Part shown: positions 33,127 to 42,293 of the stretch, piece after piece
How positions within the stretch are numbered: the stretch's first letter is position 1
Layout of the letters: each line of letters opens with the position of its first letter
Source: UBA1381 sp964399965
GTDB taxonomy: Bacteria; Bacillota; Clostridia; UBA1381
Length of the DNA stretch: 64,000 nucleotides
Assembly (NCBI GenBank): GCA_964399965.1
Contig: CAYNRX010000004.1
Location: 1 to 64,000 of the forward strand
Direction of reading: 5' to 3'
Position numbers and translations under genes: made by a program
Notes under the pieces: generated by a model
Seen by the model: the letters and a program-made list of their open reading frames with translations, nothing else
Told to the model about the DNA's origin: nothing
Database searches by the model: none

Positions 33127-33534
33127 ATGCTCTGTAAAATATCTGTGGGGACAAAAGACCACTCCCAGCTTAAAGACATAACGCGCGAAGTGGATGAATG
33201 TGTAAAAAACTCGGGTGTAGAAAGCGGGATATGTCTTGTTTATTGCCCGCATACAACTGCAGGCATAACGGTGAACGAAAACGCCGATCCTGATGTCGTA
33301 AGGGATATCCTGTCAAAGACCGGCAGGCTCATTCCCTGGGAGGATGACTATCGCCATTTCGAGGGAAACTCGGCCGCGCATATAAAGGCTATGCTTAGCG
33401 GCTTTTCGCAGACGTTTATAATAGAGAACGGCCGGCTTTTACTCGGCACCTGGCAGGGGATATATTTCGCGGAATTTGACGGCCCCAGAAGCCGGACGGT
33501 ATATGTAAAGATAATAGGTGAAAAAGAGATGTGA
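33127..33534 (+). CDS. yjbQ: YjbQ/UPF0047 family protein
   Basis: A 135-residue protein of the YjbQ family, sometimes annotated as a secondary thiamine-phosphate synthase because an E. coli homologue has weak activity. Family signatures are CPHTTAGITVNENADPDV, WEDDYRHFEGNSAAHIK and LLLGTWQGIYFAEFDGPR. The ribosome site AAGGAGAG stands 8 nt before the ATG, 11 nt after the stalk-domain gene, suggesting co-transcription. Physiological role uncertain. Confidence 0.88.
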   Translation: MLCKISVGTKDHSQLKDITREVDECVKNSGVESGICLVYCPHTTAGITVNENADPDVVRDILSKTGRLIPWEDDYRHFEGNSAAHIKAMLSGFSQTFIIENGRLLLGTWQGIYFAEFDGPRSRTVYVKIIGEKEM

Positions 33535-33538
33535 TACA

Positions 33539-33567
33539 AAAGGCGGTGTTGTAACAGCACCGCCTTT
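33539..33567 (+). terminator. Hairpin between yjbQ and hydF
   Basis: A 10-bp perfect stem AAAGGCGGTG/CACCGCCTTT with a 9-nt loop. The T tract after it is weak (TTTATGCTTAT), so it may terminate only partly. Confidence 0.65.
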
Positions 33568-33592
33568 ATGCTTATATAAGGGGAGATATATC

Positions 33593-34768
33593 ATGACGAA
33601 CACACCGATCTCGATGAGAACTCACGTAGCAATTTTTGGCAATACAAATGCCGGGAAATCAACGCTCTTCAATGCTCTGACCGGCCAAGAGGCGGCGATT
33701 ATTTCAGATAAGCCGGGTACTACTACCGATCCTGTGATCAAGGCCATGGAATTGATACCGTACGGCCCGATCGCTTTGATAGATACGGCAGGGTTGGGAG
33801 ATATGTCCGACATAGGCCGTCAGAGGATGGAGAGGACGAACAAAATACTTAAAAGAACGGATTTTGCACTGTATGCCGCCGATATAAACAGGTTCAACGA
33901 GGAGGACTATGAGAACTCAAAAAGGCTTTTTAAAAAGTACAGGATCCATCATATGCTGGTGTTCACCAAATGCGAGGATGTTAAAACGGACGGCAGATAT
34001 CCCAAGGCAGCCTTTGTCTCGGTACACGATCCGTCTTCGATAGAAGACCTAAGGACAAGGCTCTCCCAAGAGCTTTCCAAACTTGACGAAGAGCCGCAGA
34101 CGATGATAGGAGATCTGCTCCCGGCAGGCAGCCTGACAGTGATGGTCGTTCCGATAGATTCCGAGGCTCCCAAGGGCCGGCTGATACTTCCGCAGGTACA
34201 GTTTTTAAGAGACTGCCTTGACCATGGCATAAAGGCGGTAGTTGTACGGGAGACGGAACTTAAAGAGGTTATGGCAGAAATAAGAAAGCCTGATTTGGTA
34301 GTCGTGGATTCACAGGTGTTTAAATATGTGGCTTCCGTCATTCCCGAGGACGTCATGCTCACCTCCTTTTCGGTATTGATGGCCAGAATGAAAGGCGACA
34401 TATCAAAGCTTGCCCGGGGAGCGGAAGCAGTTGCTTCTTTAAAAGACGGCAGCAGGATACTGATGGCCGAAGCCTGTACGCACAATTCCTCTCACGAGGA
34501 TATCGGCAGGGTGAAGATACCGGCGTTGTTAAGGAAATACACCGGGAAACAGCTGGAATTTGAGTATTCCGTCCATCATGATTTTCCCGAGGATATTGCA
34601 AAATATGATCTTGTCATACACTGCGGCGGCTGCATGATAAACTCACGCGCAATGAATAATCGTATACGCTTTTGTGAGGAAAATAACGTTCCCATAACGA
34701 ACTATGGTCTGGTGATAGCACTCGTTAGCGGGATACTGGAGAGAAGCATGAAAATATTGAAAAAATAA
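33593..34768 (+). CDS. hydF: FeFe-hydrogenase H-cluster maturation GTPase HydF
   Basis: A 391-residue GTPase and Fe-S scaffold that delivers the diiron precursor to the FeFe hydrogenase. G-domain motifs: GNTNAGKS, DKPGTTTDP, DTAGLGD and FTKCED. The C-terminal cluster-binding part has the conserved His and Cys in YSVHHDFP and IHCGGCMINSRAM. I take the ATG at 33593 after GGGGAGATATATC; the frame is open further upstream into yjbQ. HydE and HydG are not in the window, so HydF is apart from its partners here. Confidence 0.96.
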   Translation: MTNTPISMRTHVAIFGNTNAGKSTLFNALTGQEAAIISDKPGTTTDPVIKAMELIPYGPIALIDTAGLGDMSDIGRQRMERTNKILKRTDFALYAADINRFNEEDYENSKRLFKKYRIHHMLVFTKCEDVKTDGRYPKAAFVSVHDPSSIEDLRTRLSQELSKLDEEPQTMIGDLLPAGSLTVMVVPIDSEAPKGRLILPQVQFLRDCLDHGIKAVVVRETELKEVMAEIRKPDLVVVDSQVFKYVASVIPEDVMLTSFSVLMARMKGDISKLARGAEAVASLKDGSRILMAEACTHNSSHEDIGRVKIPALLRKYTGKQLEFEYSVHHDFPEDIAKYDLVIHCGGCMINSRAMNNRIRFCEENNVPITNYGLVIALVSGILERSMKILKK

Positions 34769-34779
34769 GTATTCGCCTA

Positions 34780-34808
34780 TTGCAAAATATGTAAAAATGA
34801 TTTATAAT
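34780..34808 (+). promoter_or_regulatory. cdaA operon promoter
   Basis: TTGCAA and TATAAT separated by 17 bp, about 35 nt before the cdaA ATG. Confidence 0.85.
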
Positions 34809-34840
34809 GATATTATAACTGACTGCCGAAAGGGGGAGCT

Positions 34841-35695
34841 ATGATGAGCGCGGCTATAGATTATGTTATAAGGTATTTACAAGTTTTGCGCATAACGGAT
34901 ATTATTGATATTTTTATTGTTACAATAATAGTGTATCTTTTGCTGAACTGGCTCAATGAAACCAGGGGAATGCAGCTGATAAAGGGTATAGCGATATTGT
35001 TCGTGGTGGTCGCTGTTTCTAATTTGATCGGACTTACGGCTCTTAATTATATATTGAGTGGCATATTCCAATTCGGGGTTATAGCGATAGTTGTCATATT
35101 CCAGCCGGAGTTGAGGAGCATCCTCGAACAGATGGGACGCTCAAAAGTCGGAAGGCTTTTGGATATTGCAGCAAACACGGCCAATAATGATAACCTGATA
35201 AACAAGAACGTTGACGAGATAGTTACCGCTGCGGTCAACATGGCGTCTACGAAAACCGGGGCGTTGATGGTTATAGAGCGTGAAACGCGTATGGGGGAGA
35301 TAGCAAAGACCGGCACCTTCCTTGACGCTGATATATCCTCGTCACTTTTGGAAAACATATTCGTCCCCAATACACCGCTCCATGACGGTGCTGTTATGAT
35401 ACGCGGCAACAAGATAATCGCTGCCGGCTGCTTCCTGCCGCTGACATCAAACGCCAATCTTTCGCGGGAGCTGGGGACGCGCCATCGGGCAGCCTTGGGT
35501 GTTTCGGAGGTATCTGACGCGGTCGTTGTTGTTGTAAGCGAGGAAACGGGAAAGATATCCATTGCCGTGGGAGGTTCGCTTACGAGGAATCTAAGCAGGG
35601 AAACGCTCAAGCGCGCTCTTACAAAGGCGCTTTTCACACCGGCTGAAGAGGCTCCCATAAGCAAGCTGAAATTCTGGAAGGCGGTGTCTAAATGA
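34841..35695 (+). CDS. cdaA: Diadenylate cyclase CdaA
   Basis: A 284-residue membrane enzyme making cyclic di-AMP from two ATP. Residues 1-95 contain three membrane helices (IIDIFIVTIIVYLLLNWL, LIKGIAILFVVVAVSNLI, GIFQFGVIAIVVIF). The DAC domain follows with DGAVMIRG and GTRHRAALG, the two catalytic motifs. It is coupled to cdaR by an ATGA overlap. It regulates turgor, potassium transport and wall synthesis in Firmicutes. Confidence 0.97.
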   Translation: MMSAAIDYVIRYLQVLRITDIIDIFIVTIIVYLLLNWLNETRGMQLIKGIAILFVVVAVSNLIGLTALNYILSGIFQFGVIAIVVIFQPELRSILEQMGRSKVGRLLDIAANTANNDNLINKNVDEIVTAAVNMASTKTGALMVIERETRMGEIAKTGTFLDADISSSLLENIFVPNTPLHDGAVMIRGNKIIAAGCFLPLTSNANLSRELGTRHRAALGVSEVSDAVVVVVSEETGKISIAVGGSLTRNLSRETLKRALTKALFTPAEEAPISKLKFWKAVSK

Positions 35696-36888
35696 AAAAA
35701 ATATTCAAGACCCGCACCGGTAAGATATCTACGCTCATAACTTCCTTGATAGTGGCTATCATATTATGGATAGTAGCCTCTTACACTGACGAAAGGGAGA
35801 TAACGGTGCGCCTAAAAAGCATACCAATACAGTTTGAGGGCATAGAGGTATTAACCGAAAACGGCTTTACAGTCATAAACGAGGACGAGATACCTTCTGT
35901 AAATATCTCTGTGCGCGGCACGCGCAAAAATATAGTGAATGCGATAAGCGGGATAACAGCTAATGTGGATGTATCTTCTATAACCGGAGCGGGCGAATAT
36001 TCGATACTGCCGGATATAGAGATATACGACTCCAGCGTGCGTCTTGATTCGCAGGTAAGCCGTGAGGTTCCTGTAGAAATAGATACGCTTGAGGAAAAAG
36101 AAATACCGATATCGCTGCACCAGACCGGTGTGAACAAAAACCATATCGTTGAATCAGTCCCCGAATATAGCACGGTCACAGTTTCGGGAGCCAGCTCAGA
36201 GATAGGAAAGGTTGCCGGAGGACTTGTAACGGTAGATATTTCCGATTTTGTGCGCGACAGTGTTACTGTATCCAATATCGTCCTCACAGATGACAGCGGA
36301 TCTGTTTTAGAAAGACTGGAAACGGTAGACGTGCTGGGGAAAAGAAAAATATCAATAAATAATTACGTATATATAGCCTCCAGCGCGGATATAATTGCCG
36401 ATGTCGATGATGATATCGAGCAGGAATATCAAATAACGGTAAAAGGAATATCGCCTCAAAGTGTAACGATAGGCTTAAAAGAGGGTGCAGAGCAAATAGA
36501 TGCTATCCCGGTACATTTTGATAAGAGTATTACGTATACACCGGGAAGCGGTGAGTATACGTTAAACGTTGATGCACCGGAAGGCGTTTATGTACCGGAG
36601 GCCAGCCGGACGATAAAAGTTAGGGCAGAGGTGAAGCCAAAATTGGAAAGAGCTATCTCTGTCCCGGTATCGTATACGAATGTTCCGCAGGGACTTAGCG
36701 TTTACGCAGATCAAAGTATAGATATAACGATAAAAGGCACCGATGAAAATGTCAACACGGCAAACGTTACGGCGGTCGTTGATCTTGCAGGCTGTACTGT
36801 GGGGAATTACACCATGCCTGTAAAGCTGGAAGCATCAAGCGCAGTATCGTTGCCGGAGTTTGTGACTATATCGGTAACACTTAGCTAA
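35692..36888 (+). CDS. cdaR: YbbR-domain regulator CdaR
   Basis: A 398-residue protein with one N-terminal membrane helix (ISTLITSLIVAIILWIVAS) and four extracellular YbbR-type repeats of about 85 residues. CdaR binds CdaA and modulates c-di-AMP synthesis. The ATG overlaps the cdaA stop. The next gene is hslO rather than glmM, which usually completes this operon. Confidence 0.93.
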   Translation: MKKIFKTRTGKISTLITSLIVAIILWIVASYTDEREITVRLKSIPIQFEGIEVLTENGFTVINEDEIPSVNISVRGTRKNIVNAISGITANVDVSSITGAGEYSILPDIEIYDSSVRLDSQVSREVPVEIDTLEEKEIPISLHQTGVNKNHIVESVPEYSTVTVSGASSEIGKVAGGLVTVDISDFVRDSVTVSNIVLTDDSGSVLERLETVDVLGKRKISINNYVYIASSADIIADVDDDIEQEYQITVKGISPQSVTIGLKEGAEQIDAIPVHFDKSITYTPGSGEYTLNVDAPEGVYVPEASRTIKVRAEVKPKLERAISVPVSYTNVPQGLSVYADQSIDITIKGTDENVNTANVTAVVDLAGCTVGNYTMPVKLEASSAVSLPEFVTISVTLS

Positions 36889-36902
36889 GGAGAGTGAACA
36901 GT

Positions 36903-37781
36903 TTGGATAAATTGGTCCGGGGGAATAGTACAGACGGAGCGATAAGGATATTTGCCGCCGTAACGACCGATCTTGTCAACGAGGCTCAAAGGATACACCA
37001 TACCTATCCGATCGCAACGGCGGCTTTGGGAAGGACGCTTACCGCGGCAGCCATAATGGGAGCGGACTTAAAAAACGAAAGCGACAGCATCACCGTGCAG
37101 ATAAAAGGAGATGGCGAACTGGAGCGTATAATAGCCGTGACCGACAGCCAAAGCCGCGTAAAAGGTTACGTTTCAAACCCTTATGTAGATCGTCCGTTAA
37201 ATGATAAAGGAAAGCTGGACGTAGGCGGTGCGATAGGGAAGGGGACGCTGAGCGTCATAAAAGATCTGGGCATGAAAGAGCCTTATATAGGACAGGTCCC
37301 GTTGGTATCGGGAGAGATAGCCGAGGATCTGACGTATTATTTTGCCTCCAGTGAGCAGGTGCCGACTTCGGTCGCCTTAGGAGTGCTCGTCTCGCCCGAC
37401 AACACAGCGCTTGCCGCCGGCGGATTCCTTTTGCAGCTAATGCCGGAAGCAACCGAGGAAATGGCAGAACAGCTTGAAAATGCCATAAAGACGCTTCCAT
37501 CGATAACTTCAATGATACAAAGCAGCATGACAGCGGAGGATATCCTGTTTAGGGTCACGGACGGTTTTGACATGATCATGCAGAATAAGGCGATAGAGCC
37601 AAAGTATTTCTGCGGCTGTTCCAAGGAGCGTATGGAAAAGGCACTTATCTCAATCGGACGGGAGGAGCTTTTATCGCTCATAGAGGAGCAGGGAGAGGCT
37701 GAGTTGACCTGCCAGTTTTGCGATAACCGCTATCTATTCTCCAAGGAAGAGCTTGCTGCGTTGTACGAAAAAGCAAAATAA
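36903..37781 (+). CDS. hslO: Redox-regulated chaperone Hsp33
   Basis: A 292-residue cytosolic chaperone switched on by oxidation. The C-terminal zinc centre has CGC (in KYFCGCSKERM) and CQFC (in TCQFCDNRY). The N-terminal domain carries RIFAAVTTDLVNEA, TVQIKGDGELE and GKGTLSVIKDLGMKEPY. I choose TTG at 36903, 9 nt after AAGGAG; a GTG three codons earlier touches the ribosome site and is less likely. It lies 14 nt after cdaR, so it is part of that operon. Confidence 0.95.
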   Translation: MDKLVRGNSTDGAIRIFAAVTTDLVNEAQRIHHTYPIATAALGRTLTAAAIMGADLKNESDSITVQIKGDGELERIIAVTDSQSRVKGYVSNPYVDRPLNDKGKLDVGGAIGKGTLSVIKDLGMKEPYIGQVPLVSGEIAEDLTYYFASSEQVPTSVALGVLVSPDNTALAAGGFLLQLMPEATEEMAEQLENAIKTLPSITSMIQSSMTAEDILFRVTDGFDMIMQNKAIEPKYFCGCSKERMEKALISIGREELLSLIEEQGEAELTCQFCDNRYLFSKEELAALYEKAK

Positions 37782-37790
37782 ACAGACAAT

Positions 37791-37836
37791 AGATATCCTT
37801 TTTCCGTTGGTTGGAATGGGATATCTTTGTTTTTTG
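37791..37836 (+). terminator. Terminator of cdaA-cdaR-hslO
   Basis: An 8-bp stem AGATATCC/GGATATCT with a 20-nt loop, followed by TTGTTTTTTG. Confidence 0.75.
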
Positions 37837-37856
37837 TAAAAAAAGTATAAGCGGAC

Positions 37857-37885
37857 TTGAAAAATGATTTTATTTGGTGTATAAT
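37857..37885 (+). promoter_or_regulatory. nadK operon promoter
   Basis: TTGAAA and TATAAT separated by 17 bp, about 50 nt before nadK. Confidence 0.85.
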
Positions 37886-37935
37886 ATACCTTAAGAGCCG
37901 TAAAAATCGTACAACAGAAGAGCAGGAGAACTTGT

Positions 37936-38784
37936 ATGAAAAAAATAGCAGTAATACCGAATCCACTAAAGGATATAGGTCTTATTTATACGAGAGAAGT
38001 CATAGATGCTCTGGCCGGAGGAGCCGAGATAGTGATGGAGGATCAGTACCGTGTGAGCAATTTCCCGGTACACTACCGTCAGGGCGCCGACATATATAAG
38101 GATATAGATATAGCGATACTGTTAGGCGGAGATGGCACAATAATACAATCTGCCGGCAGCTGTGCCCGCAACGGTATATCAATGCTGGGAATAAATCTGG
38201 GTACGATAGGATTTATGTCCGAGGTGGAGACGGTGCATATAAAGACAGCTGTCAGGCGTCTTTTGGCAGATGATTACCGTGTTGAAAACAGGATGATGCT
38301 TAAGGTCGATATAATAAAAAACGGCAATCATCACGGACGATATCATGCGTTAAACGACGTCATAGTATCAAAATCTCCCGATTCAAAGCTTATCGATCTG
38401 GCGCTCTACTCAGGTGAGGAACGGGTGAATACGTACGTTGCCGATGGAATAATAATTGCAACGCCAACGGGATCTACGGGTTATTCACTTTCGGCCGGCG
38501 GCCCGGTGGTCGATCCGATGATGCAGCTTTATGTTGCAACGCCGATATGCGCGCATATGCTTTCAGCGCGGTCTGCGGTGCTGCCGGCGGAAAAAAGTAT
38601 AACTATACGTTTAAATGACCGTTCATCCTCGCATAATGAGGCGATGGTATCGGTAGACGGCGATATGCAATGCCGGATAAAAAACGGCGATGAGGTCGTT
38701 ATTTCTAAATCACAATATGATGCAAGGCTTATAAGAATGATAGACCAATCCTTTTACGATACGCTTATACAAAAGCTGTCGTAA
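37936..38784 (+). CDS. nadK: NAD kinase
   Basis: A 282-residue kinase that phosphorylates NAD to NADP. Motifs are LLGGDGTIIQSA (GGDGT), ALNDVIVSK (binding of NAD) and IATPTGSTGYSLSAGGP. It starts MKKIAVIPNPLKD after AGCAGGAGAA. First gene of the classic nadK-argR-recN cluster of Firmicutes. Confidence 0.97.
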   Translation: MKKIAVIPNPLKDIGLIYTREVIDALAGGAEIVMEDQYRVSNFPVHYRQGADIYKDIDIAILLGGDGTIIQSAGSCARNGISMLGINLGTIGFMSEVETVHIKTAVRRLLADDYRVENRMMLKVDIIKNGNHHGRYHALNDVIVSKSPDSKLIDLALYSGEERVNTYVADGIIIATPTGSTGYSLSAGGPVVDPMMQLYVATPICAHMLSARSAVLPAEKSITIRLNDRSSSHNEAMVSVDGDMQCRIKNGDEVVISKSQYDARLIRMIDQSFYDTLIQKLS

Positions 38785-38801
38785 AATAAGTGAGGCAAGC
38801 A

Positions 38802-39269
38802 ATGAAAAGAGACAGGCAAAAAGCGATATTGGATATCGTAAGCAAATTTCCAGTAAGGACGCATGATGAACTCATGAGCCGGCTCAAAGAAGCCGGGTTT
38901 TCCGTTGCACAGTCCACGATATCACGCGATATAAAGGAACTTAAGCTGGCAAAGACGCCTTCGGAGCTGGGCGGTTACATATACAGCCTGCCGACAGAAA
39001 CAGAGCCGGAGGAAGTGCATAGCGATATATTTTCAAGCGCTTTGATAAGTGCGGAATATGCTTCAAATTGTGTCGTAGTAAAGACAAGACCGGGAACGGC
39101 GCCTGCCTTTGGAGCAGAGGTGGACAGAGGGATATTCCCGGAGATATTGGGATGTATCGCCGGTGATGATACTGTGTTGATAATAGCCAAAACCGAAGAT
39201 GACGCCGCAGGGCTGTGCAAAAATATCAGCTCCGTTTTAAAAGCAAAGGGGAAGCAGTATGCTGATTGA
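38802..39269 (+). CDS. argR: Arginine repressor ArgR/AhrC
   Basis: A 155-residue regulator. The N-terminal winged helix-turn-helix (FSVAQSTISRDIKELKL) binds ARG boxes, and the C-terminal oligomerisation domain binds arginine (RPGTAPAFGAEVDR, ILGCIAGDDTVLIIAK). The ATG at 38802 is preceded by TGAGG with a 7-nt spacer. It overlaps recN by 11 nt. Confidence 0.96.
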   Translation: MKRDRQKAILDIVSKFPVRTHDELMSRLKEAGFSVAQSTISRDIKELKLAKTPSELGGYIYSLPTETEPEEVHSDIFSSALISAEYASNCVVVKTRPGTAPAFGAEVDRGIFPEILGCIAGDDTVLIIAKTEDDAAGLCKNISSVLKAKGKQYAD

Positions 39270-40929
39270 TTTATCGATAAAAAACATAGCAGTAATAGAT
39301 AAGCTCAATCTTTCTTTCCATAAAGGAATGAGCGTTCTGACCGGTGAGACGGGCGCAGGAAAATCAATAATAATAGATTCGATAAACCTGATACTGGGTG
39401 CCAGAACAAATAAAGGACTTATCCGCTACGGGGAGGAAAAGGCGAGCGTCCAAGCGGTATTCGAGGACTGCAACGGGATATATCCGCTTTTGGAGGAATA
39501 CGGAATAGATACCGATGAGGAGCAGCTCATAATATCTAGGCAGATAACCTCGCAAGGGAAAAACATCTGTCGCATAAACGGGACGATCGTTCCCCTAGCA
39601 GCTCTCAAAGAGATAGCCGATGGGCTGATAAATATACACGGTCAACACGACAATCAAGCGCTTTTGACGCCGTCTAAGCATATCCTGTTTTTGGATGCTT
39701 ATGCGGAATGCAAGTGTGAACTTGACGGATACAGGGCGTATTATGACGAGACAGTGAAGCTAGATCGGAAGATAGAGGAGCTTAAGGTAGACGAGCAGGA
39801 AAAAGCACGGCGTATAGATCTTTTGGAATATCAAATAGAGGAGATATCAAAGGCAAAATTGTCCCCGGGAGAGGACAGAGATCTTTTAGATCAATTGAAG
39901 GTGATAGAAAATGCCGAAAAGATATCGGCAAACCTCGAAGAGGCCTATGAAAACGCCTACGGCGGCGCGCAGGCGCAGTCGGCTTATGACGCCATCAGTA
40001 TAGCTGTATCGGCTCTGGGCAAGGTTACAGAATATGATCCGCGCTTAGGGGAGCTTTATGACAGCTTATCTTCGGCGATGTATACGATAGAAGATGTATC
40101 ACACGAGATAAAGGATCATGCTGATTCGGTGGAGTTTGACGAAGCTGTACTAAACGACATTGAGGAACGATTAGACCTGATATCGAAGCTGAAGCGAAAA
40201 TACGGTTCTACAATTGAAGAAATACTCTCATATAAGCAAAAGGCTGAAGAGGAGCTGGAAGAGATACGATTAAGCGACGAGCGGATAGAGGAGCTTTCTG
40301 CGGAGCTTGAAAAGAACAGAATGCTGATGAAAGAAGCTGCCGCTGTCCTTAGCGAAAAAAGGCATAAAGCCGCACAGAGGTTGGAGCAGCTCATAGAGCA
40401 GTCTCTCCACGAGCTGAATATGGAGCGCGCTCAGTTCAAGGTGGCTGTGGCCGAAAAGGACTTTTCACCGAATGGAGCCGATGAAGCAGAATTTATGTTT
40501 AGTGCCAATGCCGGCGAACCGTTAAAACCATTGGTAAATATCGCCTCAGGCGGTGAGTTGTCGAGGGTAATGCTGGCGATGAAATCGGTGCTTGCTGAAA
40601 GCGATGGTGTGCAGACGCTTATTTTTGACGAGATAGATACCGGAGTATCAGGCAGTGCGGCGCAAAAAATAGCTAAAAAACTTAAGGAAACATCAAAAAC
40701 GAAGCAAGTCATCTGCATAACCCATCTCCCGCAGCTGACCTCTGCCGCCGACAATCATTATCTTATAGAAAAACATACCGAAGGTGACAGGACTTTTACC
40801 GTTGTACGGGAGCTTACGGATGATGAAAGAGTAAACGAGCTGGCGCGCATGATAGACGGTGCAAATTCCTCGGAAACTGCGCGCTTGCACGCAAGGGAGC
40901 TTTTAGAAAAGCGAGGTGACAGTGATTGA
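39259..40929 (+). CDS. recN: DNA repair protein RecN
   Basis: A 556-residue SMC-like ATPase for double-strand break repair. Walker A is GETGAGKSIIIDSI near the N-terminus; a long coiled coil spans about residues 155-370; the C-terminal head has the signature IASGGELSRVMLAMK and Walker B TLIFDEIDTGVSGSAA. The start lies inside the end of argR after AAGGGGAAG. Confidence 0.97.
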   Translation: MLIDLSIKNIAVIDKLNLSFHKGMSVLTGETGAGKSIIIDSINLILGARTNKGLIRYGEEKASVQAVFEDCNGIYPLLEEYGIDTDEEQLIISRQITSQGKNICRINGTIVPLAALKEIADGLINIHGQHDNQALLTPSKHILFLDAYAECKCELDGYRAYYDETVKLDRKIEELKVDEQEKARRIDLLEYQIEEISKAKLSPGEDRDLLDQLKVIENAEKISANLEEAYENAYGGAQAQSAYDAISIAVSALGKVTEYDPRLGELYDSLSSAMYTIEDVSHEIKDHADSVEFDEAVLNDIEERLDLISKLKRKYGSTIEEILSYKQKAEEELEEIRLSDERIEELSAELEKNRMLMKEAAAVLSEKRHKAAQRLEQLIEQSLHELNMERAQFKVAVAEKDFSPNGADEAEFMFSANAGEPLKPLVNIASGGELSRVMLAMKSVLAESDGVQTLIFDEIDTGVSGSAAQKIAKKLKETSKTKQVICITHLPQLTSAADNHYLIEKHTEGDRTFTVVRELTDDERVNELARMIDGANSSETARLHARELLEKRGDSD

Positions 40930-41324
40930 ACAAGATAGGGATAGTAAAAGAACTTTCCGGCAAAGAGGCAAAGGTGCGCATACAGCGGCCATCCGCCTGC
41001 GGAGAGAACTGTGCTTCCTGCAAAGCCGGCTGTGTTCCCACCGAAAGCGATGTTTGGGCCGTGAACGAGGCCGGAGCCAAGACGGGAGACAAGGTAGAGC
41101 TTGAAATGCAGGACAAACGGGTGCTGCTGGCGGCAGCTTTGGTATATATAATCCCGCTGTGTATGCTCTTTGTCGGATATGCGATAGGCGGCATATTTTT
41201 TGCGGGTGAAGAGTTTAAAATACTGTCAGGTTTTTTGCTGATGGGTATATGCTACGCCATACTTTCAATAATGGATAAGCATTTAAAAAGTAAGTACAGT
41301 CTTATTATAAAAAAGGTATTGTAA
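40926..41324 (+). CDS. RseC/SoxR-reducing-system family membrane protein
   Basis: A 132-residue protein of the RseC family. The N-terminal soluble part carries Cys residues in PSACGENCASCKAGC, probably for an Fe-S cluster, and two membrane helices follow (LLAAALVYIIPLCMLFVGYA, LSGFLLMGICYAILSIM). In proteobacteria RseC acts in sigma-E control and SoxR reduction; in anaerobes relatives appear with Rnf complexes. The start codon is TTG, overlapping the recN stop as TTGA, with AGGTGA before it. Confidence 0.85.
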   Translation: MNKIGIVKELSGKEAKVRIQRPSACGENCASCKAGCVPTESDVWAVNEAGAKTGDKVELEMQDKRVLLAAALVYIIPLCMLFVGYAIGGIFFAGEEFKILSGFLLMGICYAILSIMDKHLKSKYSLIIKKVL

Positions 41325-41347
41325 TTTTGCTGGGACTGTGATATAAT
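41319..41347 (+). promoter_or_regulatory. Promoter upstream of the P-loop ATPase gene
   Basis: TTGTAA and TATAAT separated by 17 bp, overlapping the last codons of the RseC-like gene. Confidence 0.75.
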
Positions 41348-41375
41348 ATTAAATATATTTTTATGGAGAATGCAC

Positions 41376-42050
41376 ATGGACAGACTGCATATTTTTGCCG
41401 GGCATTTCGGCAGCGGCAAGACCGAGGTTGCCCTCAATTTTACCAAAAAGCTCATACAGGCCGGAAAACCGGCGGATATCGTTGATATGGACACTGTCAA
41501 TCCGTATTTTCGTACAGTTGACGCCAGAGAGAAAATGGAAAAACTGGGAGCGAGGGTGATAGCCTCGCCGTTTGCAGGCTCCAATGTGGATATGCCGACC
41601 GTTCCGGCCGATATCTTATCGGTGTTTGAAAACCGCGGCCGATTTGTCGTTTTTGATGTGGGCGGCGATGACGATGGTGCGTATGCGCTCGGGCAGTATA
41701 AACGGTTTTTTGAAGCAGAGCCGTACAGTATGCATCTTGTAGCCAACGCCCGACGGGCTATGACTTGCTCGGCGGAGGATTTTATTGATATTATAGATAG
41801 GATAGAATATGCCTCAAGGCTTAAGTTTACCGATATATATAACAACACAAATATTGGCCGCGAAACGTCGGCTGAGGTGTTGATGTCGGGAATGGCGGTA
41901 ATAGATGAGGTCTCCCGTATAAAAGGGCTGCCGGTGGCGGCTTATTGCGGGACGAAGGAGACGCTTTCAGGACTTTCCGATGAGTTCAAAGAGCTTTCTT
42001 ATAGCATGGAGATACAGATAAAAATGCCCTGGGATATCAGCCGGGGATAA
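41376..42050 (+). CDS. ParA/MinD-like P-loop ATPase
   Basis: A 224-residue protein with a P-loop close to the N-terminus (FAGHFGSGKTEVALNF), DMDTVNPYFRTVDA as the switch region, and FVVFDVGGDDDGAYALG as Walker B. It belongs to the SIMIBI class but lacks the full deviant Walker motif of ParA. It precedes the oxidoreductase operon by 27 nt on the same strand and is probably co-transcribed, so it may help assemble or regulate that Fe-S enzyme; this is inference. The ATG at 41376 has GGAG 7 nt upstream. Confidence 0.7.
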   Translation: MDRLHIFAGHFGSGKTEVALNFTKKLIQAGKPADIVDMDTVNPYFRTVDAREKMEKLGARVIASPFAGSNVDMPTVPADILSVFENRGRFVVFDVGGDDDGAYALGQYKRFFEAEPYSMHLVANARRAMTCSAEDFIDIIDRIEYASRLKFTDIYNNTNIGRETSAEVLMSGMAVIDEVSRIKGLPVAAYCGTKETLSGLSDEFKELSYSMEIQIKMPWDISRG

Positions 42051-42077
42051 TCATTATAAAGAAAGGACGAGGTAAGG

Positions 42078-42293
42078 TTGAATAATGTTATTTTCAACAG
42101 AGAGCTGTGCAAGGGCTGCGGGCTATGCATAGAGGTCTGTCCGAAAAAGATCCTTGAAATATCGGACGACCTTAACAGCAAAGGATTCAAACCAGCCCAA
42201 AAGCGTGAGGGCGGCGAATGTATCGGCTGCGCATTCTGTGCAACGATATGCCCGGATGTGGCTATAAAGGTTGTAAAGGAGGACGGCAAATGA
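42078..42293 (+). CDS. 2-oxoacid:ferredoxin oxidoreductase, ferredoxin (delta) subunit
   Basis: A 71-residue 2[4Fe-4S] ferredoxin with CKGCGLCIEVCP and CIGCAFCATICP. It carries electrons from the TPP subunit to free ferredoxin. The start is TTG after GAGGTAAGG. Its stop overlaps the alpha-subunit ATG (ATGA). Confidence 0.93.
   Translation: MNNVIFNRELCKGCGLCIEVCPKKILEISDDLNSKGFKPAQKREGGECIGCAFCATICPDVAIKVVKEDGK

Noticed and set aside
35047..35664. Long antisense frame over cdaA (about 205 codons)
   Set aside because: cdaA is certain from its motifs. The opposite frame is open because of codon usage, as in many other genes here.
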